DNA from: Pegea sp. RAD2-039
Lineage: Eukaryota; Chordata; Thaliacea; Salpida; Salpidae
Direction: 5' to 3'
DNA length: 64,000 nt
Assembly: GCA_034620365.1 (NCBI GenBank)
Contig: JAQGEQ010000255.1
Location: forward strand, 1 to 64,000
The notes beneath the pieces were generated by a model. It saw only the letters and a program-made list of their open reading frames with translations, was not told the origin of the DNA and did not search any database. Below are positions 25,984 to 42,400 of the stretch, piece by piece; positions within the stretch are counted from its first letter, which is position 1; each line of letters starts with the position of its first letter. The position numbers were made by a program, and so were the translations under genes.

Positions 25984-28297
25984 ATTATGATTCGCACTTT
26001 TAGTCGAAGAAGCTTTTGAATAAATTTGGTCGCGATTTGGATAACATTGTCATAAAAAGACTAAAGTAATTTCTGCTTAGAAGAAAGAACGGTTTTTTTT
26101 TTCAAAATTTACTTTATACAAGCTTATCAGCATTAAAGGCATTTGCAAATGGATTAAATCGAACTAAGAAAGAAATGGTTACAGGTGGAAGAAGTGTAAA
26201 GATTGACAAAACAGAATAATATTTTTCTAAGTTCTAGAGTTACAGAATAATAGGCCAAAAATCTGACGATTTTAATGATAAATAAACAAATTAACTTTAA
26301 GTAACATTTTGATAGACTATTTATTTTAAATCTCTAAAGCTTTTTTGGTCACGTCAGTATAGAACAGCTTTAATATTTGAGCTTACTTTATTTGGTTTGT
26401 TAAATATTCTACAAAAGATTTAGGAATAAAAAAGCAATTCCAGAATAAAACAAGATTTAATGTTGCAAAAAAATATTTAGAAGAAAGAAAATAACCAATA
26501 AAGTAGCAGGAAGAAATATGATATTCTTAAATGGAAAAATATCAACATATGTGGTGAAAAAGTACTTTGTTGTTGCATGCTTCACAAGACCTGAAACTTG
26601 ATTCAACACATTAGATAGCCAACGATGGCATCTTTTGATGGCAAGTCTTTTTGTGAGAAAAAGATGAATAAAATCACAAAAATACTTAAATAACTTACTC
26701 AAGTATAAACTATAATCTCTATGATAGTCACTGACATTTAAAATAAAGGCCTCTGGCGCTGCTAGGCGGCGAAAAATTAAATGACAAACAAGTAAAAGTT
26801 TCTAAATAGTAATTTATTACTACTCAGAATACACTAAAAATGACTTAGTTTTCTGTGTGGCTACTACCAATGCTAAAACTCTCCTTTGAGGTACTGACAG
26901 GTCCTAAAATGATTAAAGTTTCTTAACATCTATCTAATCAACAATAATAAACAGCAAAAGCTAATGTAAGCGAATGTAATAATTCCTAGCTCATAAGTCA
27001 ATAAATATTTCTATATTTTATGCTTGAAACCAAAATGTTTCTCTACTAAAACAACGGCAGATTTCTTTAATTTTATTTATTTCAATAAATGCGCAGGGGG
27101 GTTTCTGAAGAGAGCACCACCCGCTGACACACATTCTCAAAAATAATATCTATTAAGTTAGAAATATAGAAAGCAAAAGATGTAATACATGGCATTTCAG
27201 TATTCGTCAAAGCATACAATAGTAAAAAATTACATAGAATGTTAATAATACAAAAAATAGAAAAAATAAGAGTTTTGAAATGACAGTGTTGGCAATATTA
27301 TAACGGTTCAACTTCTGCTTGAACAACACGAGTGATTCTGACATGACAACGTCTTGATCTTTTTTTTATAAATATTGATTTTTAAATTGTATTGATATTA
27401 ATTATTGTGTCATTTTCTTCAACATTAATTCAAGTTTATTTATAGTAAACCTTCTGGCTATGAAATACATATTTTGTTTTTAGGATATCAGATTTACACA
27501 AAGTCGTGTAAAGCCATAATGTTTGTGTTTCAAGTTTGCTCAAGGTAGCTTAGTGTGGAGGTCAATTTTGTTATGTTTTTTTATTTTGTAATAATATTTG
27601 TTCATTAGCTATATATATTTATTATTTTAATGTGTCTATTTTTATGATTTGTTTTCATAGTTTGCTTATTTTATAAATATATTTTATTAACTTGTTTATG
27701 AATAATAACATTATTAACTGCGTTCAAAATATTTTTGTACATAATTTTTAGTTAATATATATTTTTCTTTTTACTAACTTCAAATTATTTTTATGGATTA
27801 CATGAAGTTATCATTGATTTTATAAAACTAATTCAAAATTGTTCTTTTAATATAATTATAATTAGCTCTATACTACCAATTAACTTTAATTAATGACAAT
27901 TTTGCTGTTTATTTATATTAAATGTTATTATATCTAGATTCTATTTTTCATAATCTATTGAAATACAAGTTAATTTATTATTACATTAATTTAATATTTT
28001 TTTGCTTGATTCTTTCTTGTTTGTTGTCTAAATATTTTGTAAATATGTACTTTAAATTTCCTTTATTTTTATAAAATTTCTCTTTTAATAATAATAACTT
28101 TGGAATTTTTTTTGAGATATTTTAACTTTGATCAGTGCATTATGTAATAAAAAAATTAAAAGTTTTTTGATCAATATTTTGTTGTATTTTATTATTATTA
28201 ATAGAAAATATGATATTAACTTTGATGTGAAGCCAACTTTTTTAATTTTTATAAAATTGTTTAATATTTATTTGTAGTTTATCAAAAACAAACCATT
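25984..28297. other. Spacer upstream of PGK
   Basis: I see no gene. The minus-strand frame 26457-26702 is hydrophobic and unrecognised. A possible PGK 5' UTR exon lies at about 27484-27545, preceded by a T-rich AG and followed by CAAG/GTAGCT. A T-rich tract ending in TTTGTAG at 28271-28277, shortly before the PGK start codon, looks like a splice acceptor. Confidence 0.4.
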
Positions 28298-29548
28298 ATG
28301 TCGCTTAACAAGTTAAGTATTGATCAACTAAATGTTAAAGATAAAAGAGTTCTAATGAGAGTGGACTTCAATGTCCCAATGAAGGATGGACAAATTTCAA
28401 ATGATCAACGGATAGTTGCTGCTATTCCATCTATTGAATTTTGTTTGAATCAAGGTGCCAAATCTGTTATATTGATGAGTCATTTAGGGAGACCTGATGG
28501 TAGAAAACAGACTAAGTTTTCATTATCTCCTGTTGCAACAAAGTTGGAGAAATTGATGGGAATTAAAGTGACTTTTTTGAATGATTGTGTTGGAAAGGAT
28601 GTTGAAGAAGCATGTTCAAATCCTTCAAATGGTTCAATTATTCTTTTAGAAAATCTCAGGTTTCATGTTGAAGAAGAAGGAAAAGGAAAGGATGAAAGTG
28701 GAAATAAAACTACAGCTACTGAGGAAAATGTAATTAATTTTAGAGCAAGTTTATCAAAACTTGGTGATGTATATGTTAATGATGCTTTTGGAACAGCTCA
28801 TCGTGCCCATAGTTCTATGGTTGGTGTTTGCCATGACCAAAGGGCCGCAGGTTTCTTGATGAAAAAAGAACTTTCTTATTTTGCTAAAGCTTTAAGTAAT
28901 CCCGAAAAACCATTTTTGGCAATTTTAGGAGGAGCAAAAATCAAAGATAAGATTCAATTGATCAGAAATATGTTGTTTAAAGTCAATGAAATGATTATTG
29001 GAGGTGGCATGGCTTTCACTTTCTTGAAAGTCTTACAAAATATGAAGATTGGTAACTCACTTTTCGATGAGGATGGAGCAAAGATTGTTTTGGAGTTAAT
29101 GGAGCTAGCAAAAAACAATAATGTCCAAATTCATCTACCTGTAGATTTCATCACAGGTGATAAGTTTGGTCCTGATGCAAAAGTTGGCATAGCAACTGTG
29201 ACTAATGGTATCTCTGATGGTCATCTTGGACTTGATATTGGCCCACAAAGTTGTGACAACTTTGCTAAGGTTATTTCCAGGGCTAGGTTAATTGTTTGGA
29301 ATGGACCACCAGGTGTTTTTGAGATGGAATCATTTTCAAAGGGTTCTAAAAGTATGATGGACAGTGTGGTGGCAGTCACTGGACATGGGGCTGTCACCAT
29401 CATTGGTGGGGGTGACACAGCTACTTGTTGTGCTAAATGGAATACTGAAAGTAAAGTTAGTCATGTAAGCACTGGTGGGGGAGCTAGTCTTGAACTTTTG
29501 GAAGGGAAAGTTTTGCCAGGTGTTAATGCACTTTCTGAAGCTAATTAA
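28298..29548 (+). CDS. PGK: Phosphoglycerate kinase
   Basis: Complete 416-residue enzyme in one uninterrupted exon; animal PGKs are about 417 residues. It transfers phosphate between 1,3-bisphosphoglycerate and ADP in cytosolic glycolysis. Visible hallmarks are RVDFNVP at residues 21-27 and SHLGRPDG (about 61-68), both of which help bind the substrate phosphate. LLENLRFH follows, then [17 protein letters not shown] (about 334-342) and [14 protein letters not shown] (from 370), the nucleotide-binding loop. The C-terminal half is almost identical to vertebrate PGK as I recall it. The start is the first Met, giving the standard MSLxKL N terminus. A splice-acceptor-like TTTGTAG 20 bp upstream suggests a 5' UTR intron or trans-splicing. 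Most animal PGK genes have many coding introns, so the lack of any here is notable. With no decay visible, it appears functional. Confidence 0.97.
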   Translation: MSLNKLSIDQLNVKDKRVLMRVDFNVPMKDGQISNDQRIVAAIPSIEFCLNQGAKSVILMSHLGRPDGRKQTKFSLSPVATKLEKLMGIKVTFLNDCVGKDVEEACSNPSNGSIILLENLRFHVEEEGKGKDESGNKTTATEENVINFRASLSKLGDVYVNDAFGTAHRAHSSMVGVCHDQRAAGFLMKKELSYFAKALSNPEKPFLAILGGAKIKDKIQLIRNMLFKVNEMIIGGGMAFTFLKVLQNMKIGNSLFDEDGAKIVLELMELAKNNNVQIHLPVDFITGDKFGPDAKVGIATVTNGISDGHLGLDIGPQSCDNFAKVISRARLIVWNGPPGVFEMESFSKGSKSMMDSVVAVTGHGAVTIIGGGDTATCCAKWNTESKVSHVSTGGGASLELLEGKVLPGVNALSEAN

Positions 29549-30320
29549 TAATAACTTGATATGTTAAAATGATAATATACAAAATAGAACAATTCTCTTA
29601 TTTATATTTTTGCAATTGTTTTCTTAAAATTTATGAAATATTTTGCAAAAGTTTATTAATTTTATTATTATCCTGTGCTAGAATATTAAGCTACTTCTTG
29701 TAGATAGATTTGTGTTTTTCAATATACTTCTATAAATATTTCATCTTCACTACTTAATATTTCTATAACTAATATGGTTTATTTTTCAGAAAGTTAGGTT
29801 TTTAAACTATAAAAGTTTTTATTATATTTTCATCTCATCATTAGGTTTGAAAAATGAAAATCATCAAACTTTTGTTTACAAATTTATTAGTTTTTTATTA
29901 GTAAAGACATAAAATAAAAAGTTTTCTTATTTTTGATTGCTTAAATTAATAGTTGATAACATTGCTTATATTGTTAGCTCTGTATGTGAACTTTATTGTT
30001 TTAAAATATTTAGATATTATTTAGTATAAGTATGTAACAGTATAACTCTATAAATGTTTATACTTATTTATTTTTGTCTTTTAATAAAATACACTTACTC
30101 AATTTATCTATAGCTAATATATAATATAGCTATAATATATTTTTTTGTTAACTATTCTTAATGAAATAAAACTTTATTTTTTTATTTATGTCAAATAAAT
30201 TATAGATATAATAAATATTATATTCAATTGTTGATAAAGTTAATAGTTATTGTTGCTTGATTTCAAGCATGAAATTTTTTATCATTTTTTTAAACTTTTA
30301 GGTTAATTTTTTATACAAAA
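29549..30320. other. PGK-TRAPPC6 intergenic spacer
   Basis: About 770 bp of A+T-rich sequence. It ends with a pyrimidine-rich tract and TTTTAG at 30296-30301, about 20 bp before the TRAPPC6 start codon. An AATAAA occurs at 29912-29917. I see no gene. Confidence 0.5.
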
Positions 30321-31080
30321 ATGTCTGATGAACACACTTCTTTGTTATTTGAGTTATTTCATAGTGAGATTATCTCATATGTGAACTCAAAGGATGAAAA
30401 CAACCGGGTACATAAATTCAAATATTTAGTGTTTAAAATATCACAAAACTTCTATATATTAATAAAAATCTTACAATTGTGTTTTGATTTTACAAAATTT
30501 GATTTTATTATTCAGGGCAAAACTATATCCAAATTAGAATCAATTGGATATCGAGTTGGGTACAGTTTAGCAGAACAACTAACAAAAGATCATTTACCTC
30601 GTTTTAAAGATGATCTTGAGATAGTGAAATTCATCTGCAGAGATTTTTGGATCTCTCTGTATCAGAAGCAAATGGATAATTTAAGAACAAACCATAATGT
30701 AGATACTTCTTATAGTTATTCTAATTTACAAATTATTTTTGTTTTGATTTTTCAGCTAAAATCTATTTTAGAAACAATTTTAATTTTAAAATTTGGACTT
30801 TTTCAGGGAGTTTATGTTCTTCTGGATAAGAATTTTAAGTTGTTTACTCATGTATCAGCAGGAAAACAGTTTATTGAGCACTCTTCCTTAGTAAGTTTCA
30901 TATTTATAATATTTTGTGAAATAAGTCAATAAAATAAATCTTTTTTAGTTTTTAGCAATTCCTTGTGGATATATTCGTGGAGTGTTAGCTAACTTAGGTG
31001 TAAACAGCATCGTAACAGCTGAAGTCAGCAACTTCCCTTCTGTTAAATTTCAAATAATGATTGAGCAGACCACCAGTTGA
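30321..31080 (+). CDS. TRAPPC6: TRAPP complex subunit TRAPPC6 (Trs33 family)
   Basis: Four exons: 30321-30407, 30516-30698, 30807-30890 and 30949-31080. All three introns are phase 0 (108, 108 and 58 bp) with GT-AG ends. The spliced product is 161 residues; human TRAPPC6 proteins are about 158. Clear family segments are KLESIGYRVGYSLAEQL, RFKDDLEIVKFICRDFW, QMDNLRTNHNGVYVL, SAGKQFIEHSS and NSIVTAEVSNFPSVKFQIMI. The protein is a Bet3/Trs33-fold subunit of the TRAPP tethering complex, which activates Rab1 (and Rab11 in TRAPPII) at the Golgi. Reading through the first introns gives a 203-codon open frame, but its insertions are A+T-rich intron sequence. The gene follows PGK on the same strand and converges with RPB4. 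Confidence 0.94.
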
Positions 31081-31699
31081 TCTATCTTTTGCACTTTTCT
31101 TATCTGGGTTTTTTACAAACAATTAGCTTCCTAATTGCTTCTTAAATTTCAGGGTTGTTTTGGCACTTGATAGCTATCTTTTTCATTATATTTTTAGTTT
31201 GATTTATTGAATAGGGACCTAAAATTTTAGTTTCAAAGTATTTCTCAAAATTAAAATCCATAAATCTATTGTTGTGTCAATTTTTTAAGGTCTGAAATTA
31301 TTAAGAGATTTTTCTAAATAGATTTTTATCAGATAGATCTTTATTTTCATGGAATTGAAACTCATTTTCATATAAAACCTCATCCAAAGCTTTGAACAGT
31401 TATCTCTCGTGGAATAGTAGTTGAAATCGACAACATCTTTGTTATTCTTCTGCACTAAAGCTTACTAATTTTCAAATGATTTAAATCTGAGCAAAATTTT
31501 GCATGTAATACTAACCCTTAAAGTTCCAAAATCACTTCTGATCATGATGAAAATTGTAGCTTATTTTTATTCTTGATATAAAACAAGTTGTAACAAATCT
31601 ATTTGATAAATTTATTACAAATCTTTCGTTGGAAATATTTTTTTTACAAAATGAAAGAATGAAAAAACAACTTCCTATTTACTAATATAAGAAATAGGA
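31081..31699. other. Spacer between the convergent TRAPPC6 and RPB4 3' ends
   Basis: Low-complexity A+T-rich sequence that must hold the 3' ends of both transcripts. I see no further gene. Confidence 0.5.
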
Positions 31700-31704
31700 T
31701 TTAT

Positions 31705-31705
<1 letters not shown>
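31700..31705 (-). terminator. AATAAA overlapping the RPB4 stop codon
   Basis: The final A of the TGA stop is also the first base of AATAAA on the minus strand. If used, cleavage would leave a 3' UTR of only a few tens of bases. A more distal signal is also possible. Confidence 0.35.
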
Positions 31706-36453
<4,748 letters not shown>

Positions 36454-39400
36454 ATGTTTAACAATCAAGATATTTCTATGAGAGATAAAGATGAAGATAG
36501 GTTTCAGTCAGAAGATGGTTATTATAACAGGTATTGTTTCCTCGAAAATTGTAGTTTTTAACCTTTTTTAAATAATTCTATAATTTAAGATTGATGTTTT
36601 TATAATTATCTAATATAATTGTGTTTATTAAAAAGATTTTTTTACAAATTTAAGTTTAATTGCAGTTTGATGCTTTGTCTGAAATTATACAAACAAATAA
36701 ACTATGATATGAAAATAACAAGTTTTATCTTCTAAATAAAGTTGATCTTCTTTTATTAGATTTTTTGGAAGTATTCTACCTCCTTATGATAATTGGAAGT
36801 GCGCGAATAATCTTCCTTACGGTTGGGAGATGGCTCTTCATCAGACTGGACGAGTTTATTTTCTAAAGTTGGTTCTAAATTTGTTATTCAAATCATGATT
36901 GATAATAAAATGAAATTTTTTCCAGCGATTTTGTTAACTGGAAATTAAATTAACTTTTTATCACGTGCTACTAATTTTTTTTCATTTATTTCAAATCTTC
37001 TATTTTATTAATTTCTAGTCACATAAATAGAGAAGTCTCTTGGAAACATCCAAACGAAAACCTGTCACCAGTCTTTCGACATTTTAGTCATAATTCTAAA
37101 TTGCTTCATCAACCAAATCATTTCTACATAAGTACAAAATATTTTGAAATATTTTTTTGCATAATAATTATTTCTAGTTTGAAATAAATTTCTTTAATTA
37201 ACAGTTTTATCAAATTTAAGCTTACATTTTCTTAAAATCGTTTTTATTCAAGTCACGAAGTAATCTTGAAATTAATCAATTAATTTCTACTTTCAATTTT
37301 TCAGCCAGTAAAAAAATAGAAGTTAAACCAGAGATAAAAAAGCCAAAAAATAAAAGGTATCTATCCAAATATTAACCAAGTTTTTATGGCTCTAAAATGT
37401 GATACATTTTGTTAATAACGTTCTTAATTTAAAATTTCTTTCTGATAACCAATAAAATATTATTGGAAAAATAATAAAAGCTCCAACAATTTTTTCGGTA
37501 ATTTTGATTTAATCTCAGAATCTTCTGCAGACTTTTCGCATCCAAGTTACGAAAGAAGAAAGTAAAAATTGAAATTGACAACACTTGTCAGGTTCGATAT
37601 ATTGATTTATTTATTATTTAATAAAACTTTAGACGGATAAGAAATTCCGAATTAGATAAATATTTCAGTTTGTTGAATTTTTTATTTCTTTTAATGAAAA
37701 TATTTTGAAAAGATTTCAAATAATTTTTCTGAAACCTTTTGGTGATTTGGAACTTTATTTAATAGATTACTTATCAAAAACACAAACCAGATTTGCAAAA
37801 TCAATGAAAGTTTTCGATTAATTCAAATATTCAGAATATCTCTGATCATAACTTTCACTATCTACATCTGAATAATCAATAAAATCAAAAAAACAAAACT
37901 GATGCTTATAGAAGGCAATTTGACAAACATTTTAATAATTATATCGGTTTTTTTGGTCTGATGTACTTCAAAACTTCTAGTTATCAGCTTTTTATGCTAT
38001 TGTTTGCATTTTTTGAAGGGTGTTTGTTTATGTACCCTGTGGTATTTCAGTTTAAATTTTAACTGATTTTTATAGTTAAACTGTTTGTTAAAAGGTTCAT
38101 TTATTAATAACACTGCTAGCTTACAGTGTGGAACTGTTTATAAATTTTCTACTTTTACTTCTGGAATGTTTTTATAGCAGTTGTGTTTTGTAAAAGTCGA
38201 GGTTTAAATGTCTTTTAAAAGTGACAAAAACTCGAATTTTTGAATAAATCTGTTGATGAAGATGTGATGATTTAATAAATGTTTTTTTTGTTTTACTTTT
38301 CAACTAAGAATTGATATCAAGTTCACTAAGTTTTATCTAAAGTTTTTTCCTTTTATTATATTTATTTACAGGAAAATAACAATAATTTATTCTTAAATGT
38401 TAATTTTTTAGATAGCAACAAAGCAGTGTTTCCCTTCTTGTTTTACAAAAACTTCAACTATTATGCAAAACCCAAGAATGGATGCTAAGGTAACAGATTT
38501 GAATATCTGATTTGATTCTAATCTTCAATCTCATTTAAAAACTTTTTAGCTTTTAAATGTGGCTTTTAGGTTTCATTGTTTTTTTCTTGAATTAAACCGA
38601 TTTTAATTCATTTAAATTATTCATCTAATTCTACCTTCTAATGGTTATATCACCCAAACAAACTTCTTAATAACTTTAAAATTTGCTCTGAGATTACCTC
38701 CCTTCTTTAATCTAAACATTTTTCCAAGTTTTTGAAGTTAAAATTCCTAAAATGTTTTAATTCTTTTTTACAAGCAATTGCAGACCTATAATAAGCTTTT
38801 GTAATTCCTTTCAACAGTTTCTTTTAAATGGATGACAATACATTAGGTACTTAAGTTTTGTTTGAACAGATTCTTTTCCTTCAAAGAAGTACTTATCAAA
38901 ACATATAAAAAAAACTTTCTTTTTTTAAGTTCTGGTAACATGTTTAATCTGACCTCTATTCTATTTGATAAAAACATTCGTTTGAAATTAATGTGTAAAT
39001 AAACTTTGTTTTCGTTTTTTTCTGCACAAGTTTCAATAATTGACAGATTTACTGAAACAGAAGCAGAGTTGAACTTAAAACTATTTGTTCTTTGAAATTA
39101 TTTTCCAGTTTTATTGATTTTTAAATTCCTGAATAAAATTTCAAAATCTTTTCAATCACTAATTATAGAATTTATTATTTAGCAAAAAATTTACTGATTT
39201 TATTCAAATGTCGACAAATTTATCCAAATAATTGAAATTTCTTTTTTTTGCCAAGAACTTTTTCATGTCGTTCACTTCCGCTCCAAGTCAATCCGTCACG
39301 TTTCAATGATTTTACAGAACACAGCCACCGTTCTTGGAACTTTTGATCTTTATCTAGAAGATCGACCTGAAGATGTCCAGATCTTTTGTTACTACTCCAA

Positions 39401-42400
39401 CACTACAGCATCCGATCTTCTTCTTGATCTGTGTCATCGTAGGGATCTTTCATCCAAATTTTTTTCACTTGTCATGACATCTGCTTACCGTAAGTCTCCG
39501 CACGGTGGCGCCATCGAGCTGTTGAATGACGTCATAACCGCGTTTCCCGAAAATTTACAAGAAGGCTACGGAAGAATTGTGTCTGTTGATGACAACATTC
39601 TTATCGCTCCGTGGGACCTCATCCCGGAGGTAGCTCTTGGATCGCTTTAAGTTTATCAAATCATCGATGTCGTCTCCGTCTAATTTTTTTACCAAAAGAT
39701 GATGGCGCTCGAGGATCCTTCCTCATTTCTCTACTTGTATCGTCAATCCGTAAGATCAAATCTTTATCTTTTTATTCTCAGATCGCTTTAAATCCTCGTT
39801 TATCAAATCATCGATGTCGTCTCCGTCTAATTTTTTTACCAAAAGATCTCCACCAGATGGCGCTCGAGGATCCTTCTTCCTTTCTCTACTTGTATCGTCA
39901 ATCCGTCCGTGACGTTAGATGCAGTAAGCAAAATCCACTTTCGCCCAATTTTATCAAAATCCATTTTCGCCCAATTTCATCAAAACCCACTTTCGGCCAA
40001 TTTCATAAAAATCCATTTTCGCCCAATTTCATCAAAATCCACTTTTGGCCAATTTCATCAAAACCCACTTTCGCCCAATTTATAAAAATCCACTTTCGCC
40101 CAATTTCATCAAAACCCATTTTCGCCCAATTTCATCAAAACCCATTTTCGCCCAATTTCATCAAAACCCACTTTCGCGCAATTTCATAAAAGTCCACTTT
40201 CGCCCAATTTCATCAAAAACTTTTCTTTAGATGTTCGTTTACAATCTGAACTCCACGAATCACAGATGATTGAATTACGCGCGATCCAAATAGTCGAATC
40301 CAGTATGTGTTTCGAAGATGAGGAGCAGGAGCGGACACTGGTTCAAAAATCTCTTCTTGATTTACGCAAATCTTTAATTCGAATGATCGAGAAGCAATCT
40401 CAGGACGTGTCTTTCATGCCAAGCTCTAAAAACGAGATGAACAGTTTGAGGAAGAGTCTTCAAAACTCAGCAAAAGTAATCCGAGATCAAATATTCAAGA
40501 TCACATATTCAAGATTTATTTCTAGTCGGTGATGGACGCTTCATTGGCAAAGACATCTTGTTCTAAGGATCGATTAAGAAGATTAAGGATGGATTATTTG
40601 AAGATCTTGTCTCCTTGTCATTATTTTGGCGGATCTTGCTACGATGTAGTGATTCAGGTTGGGCCATTTTAGAAAACGACCAATTTTGGACTCTGAGTTT
40701 CAAACAGGGGAAAACCGATCATGCATCCACGATAGTTGTCGGAAGACATTACGGGATTAGTGAGCTGATCAATCCAAAGACACAAATGCTCTCTGCTTTC
40801 TGCTCTTTTGATGATGTCCTTACTTTGGATGTTGCTCCTGAAGACACAAAAAGAGCAAAGACTAACGTCCGTGTTGAGATGAGGAAGATCTCAGTAAGAT
40901 GAGGATGAGGATCGAGATTTTATTTTAATTGATCTTCTACAGCCTCTCATCTTAGCTCTGGATTCATCTCAAGCTCTTAGTTTCTCTCTCTTCATCTTCG
41001 GATACTCCCGTCTTGCATCCAACTCTTCTATGATGCTGATCCTTGCTCTTCAACATCCATTCCTGCATCCAGGTATTCTTCATCTCTCTCGCATCTCCAG
41101 ACATCATCTTTGTGTCTTTCAGATCTTCCAGCCTATAAAGATCTTCATCAAGTCTTCCGATCTGGTTGGAATGATCCTACATCAGCTTCAGACTCTCCTC
41201 TCTTCCTCTGCAAATTCTCAGATCATCTTAACCTCATCTCTCCCCAATCGATCCCAATCAACATCCGGGAGTTGGCTCAAGAGAGCCTCAAAACCTCCGA
41301 GAGTCTTCGATCTTTCGAAGATATCTCCATCACGAGTGATGACGTCACAACATCGATTAGTAGCACCGAGAAGCTCCCACAGGTCCCTTCAAACATCCAA
41401 ACTATCCCCAAGATCAGTTCTTCATCAGTGAATCAGACATCCACCTTCAAACCGGGCCAACCTCTTGCCGGGGCTGTTGTCCCAAGCAGCTCCTCCCGTC
41501 CACATGTAATTGGGGCGGAGCTGACTTGGGATGAAGATCAAGAATCTGTGTCTTCATCTAAGCAGAAGAGAAGATCGCGATTCTTTCCTGTTCACCGCAA
41601 ACCATCAAATAAGAGCTACAGTATCGATGGTTTGGATCATCTTAGTGATGATGTTGCTAGGGGAAGCTCTTTTTCGCTCCCAAAACGTAAAAATCCATCT
41701 AAAGCGATCCGAAAGCGGATGTCAAGGATCTATTCTCCAAAATCTTCTGGAGTGATCTCTCGGATATTTTCCAAGTTTCGAAAACATAAATCTAGTTATG
41801 ATTTGAATCTGGATGACGATCTTGATAAAGATCAGTATGTCTCTTATGAAGATGAGCTGGGTGATCAGGAGAGAGTAAGTTTTTTGGATGATAGGAGGTA
41901 TCCTGGATCAGGAACAGAAGATCCTCCGATACGAGAGGATAGTAAATCTTCATTTGATGAATCTGCTGATATCAGAGATGATCTGACTGATGAAGATTGG
42001 AACGAAATAGAAGCAAATGTTAAAAAAGAAGAAATCAATTCCTTGAAAGATTCAGAGAGTGTTGATGATGAAGATCAGCTAAAAAAGGGTCTTGTCAAGT
42101 CTAAAGATTCTAATGAAGAGATTGATGAGGTTTCTCTTGATTCTAATAAGATCTCTGTGGAAGGAGTCTCCGTAGAAAAGGTCGTTGTGGAAGAAGTCCC
42201 TGTGGAAGAGGTCCCTGTAGAAGAGATCCCTGTGGAAGAACTCCTTGTAGAAGAGATCCCTGTGGAAGAGGTCCATGTAGAAGAGGTCCCTGTAGAAGAG
42301 GTCCCTGTAGAAGAGATCCCTGTGGAAGAACTCCTTGTAGAAGAGATCCCTGTGGAAGAGGTCCCTGTAGAAGAGGTCCCTGTAGAAGAGGTCCCTGTGA

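Noticed and set aside
29221..29418. Minus-strand ORF inside PGK
   Set aside because: Antisense shadow of a highly conserved enzyme.
30321..30932. A 203-residue intron-retaining reading of TRAPPC6
   Set aside because: The extra residues are encoded by A+T-rich GT-AG introns at exact family positions. The spliced 161-residue protein matches the family length and includes the conserved C terminus.
39611..40230. Long repetitive plus-strand ORFs (P-N-F-I-K type repeats)
   Set aside because: They read through the decayed exon copy, exon 8 and the 26-bp intronic minisatellite. FERM exons 8 and 9 splice across the array with matching phase.
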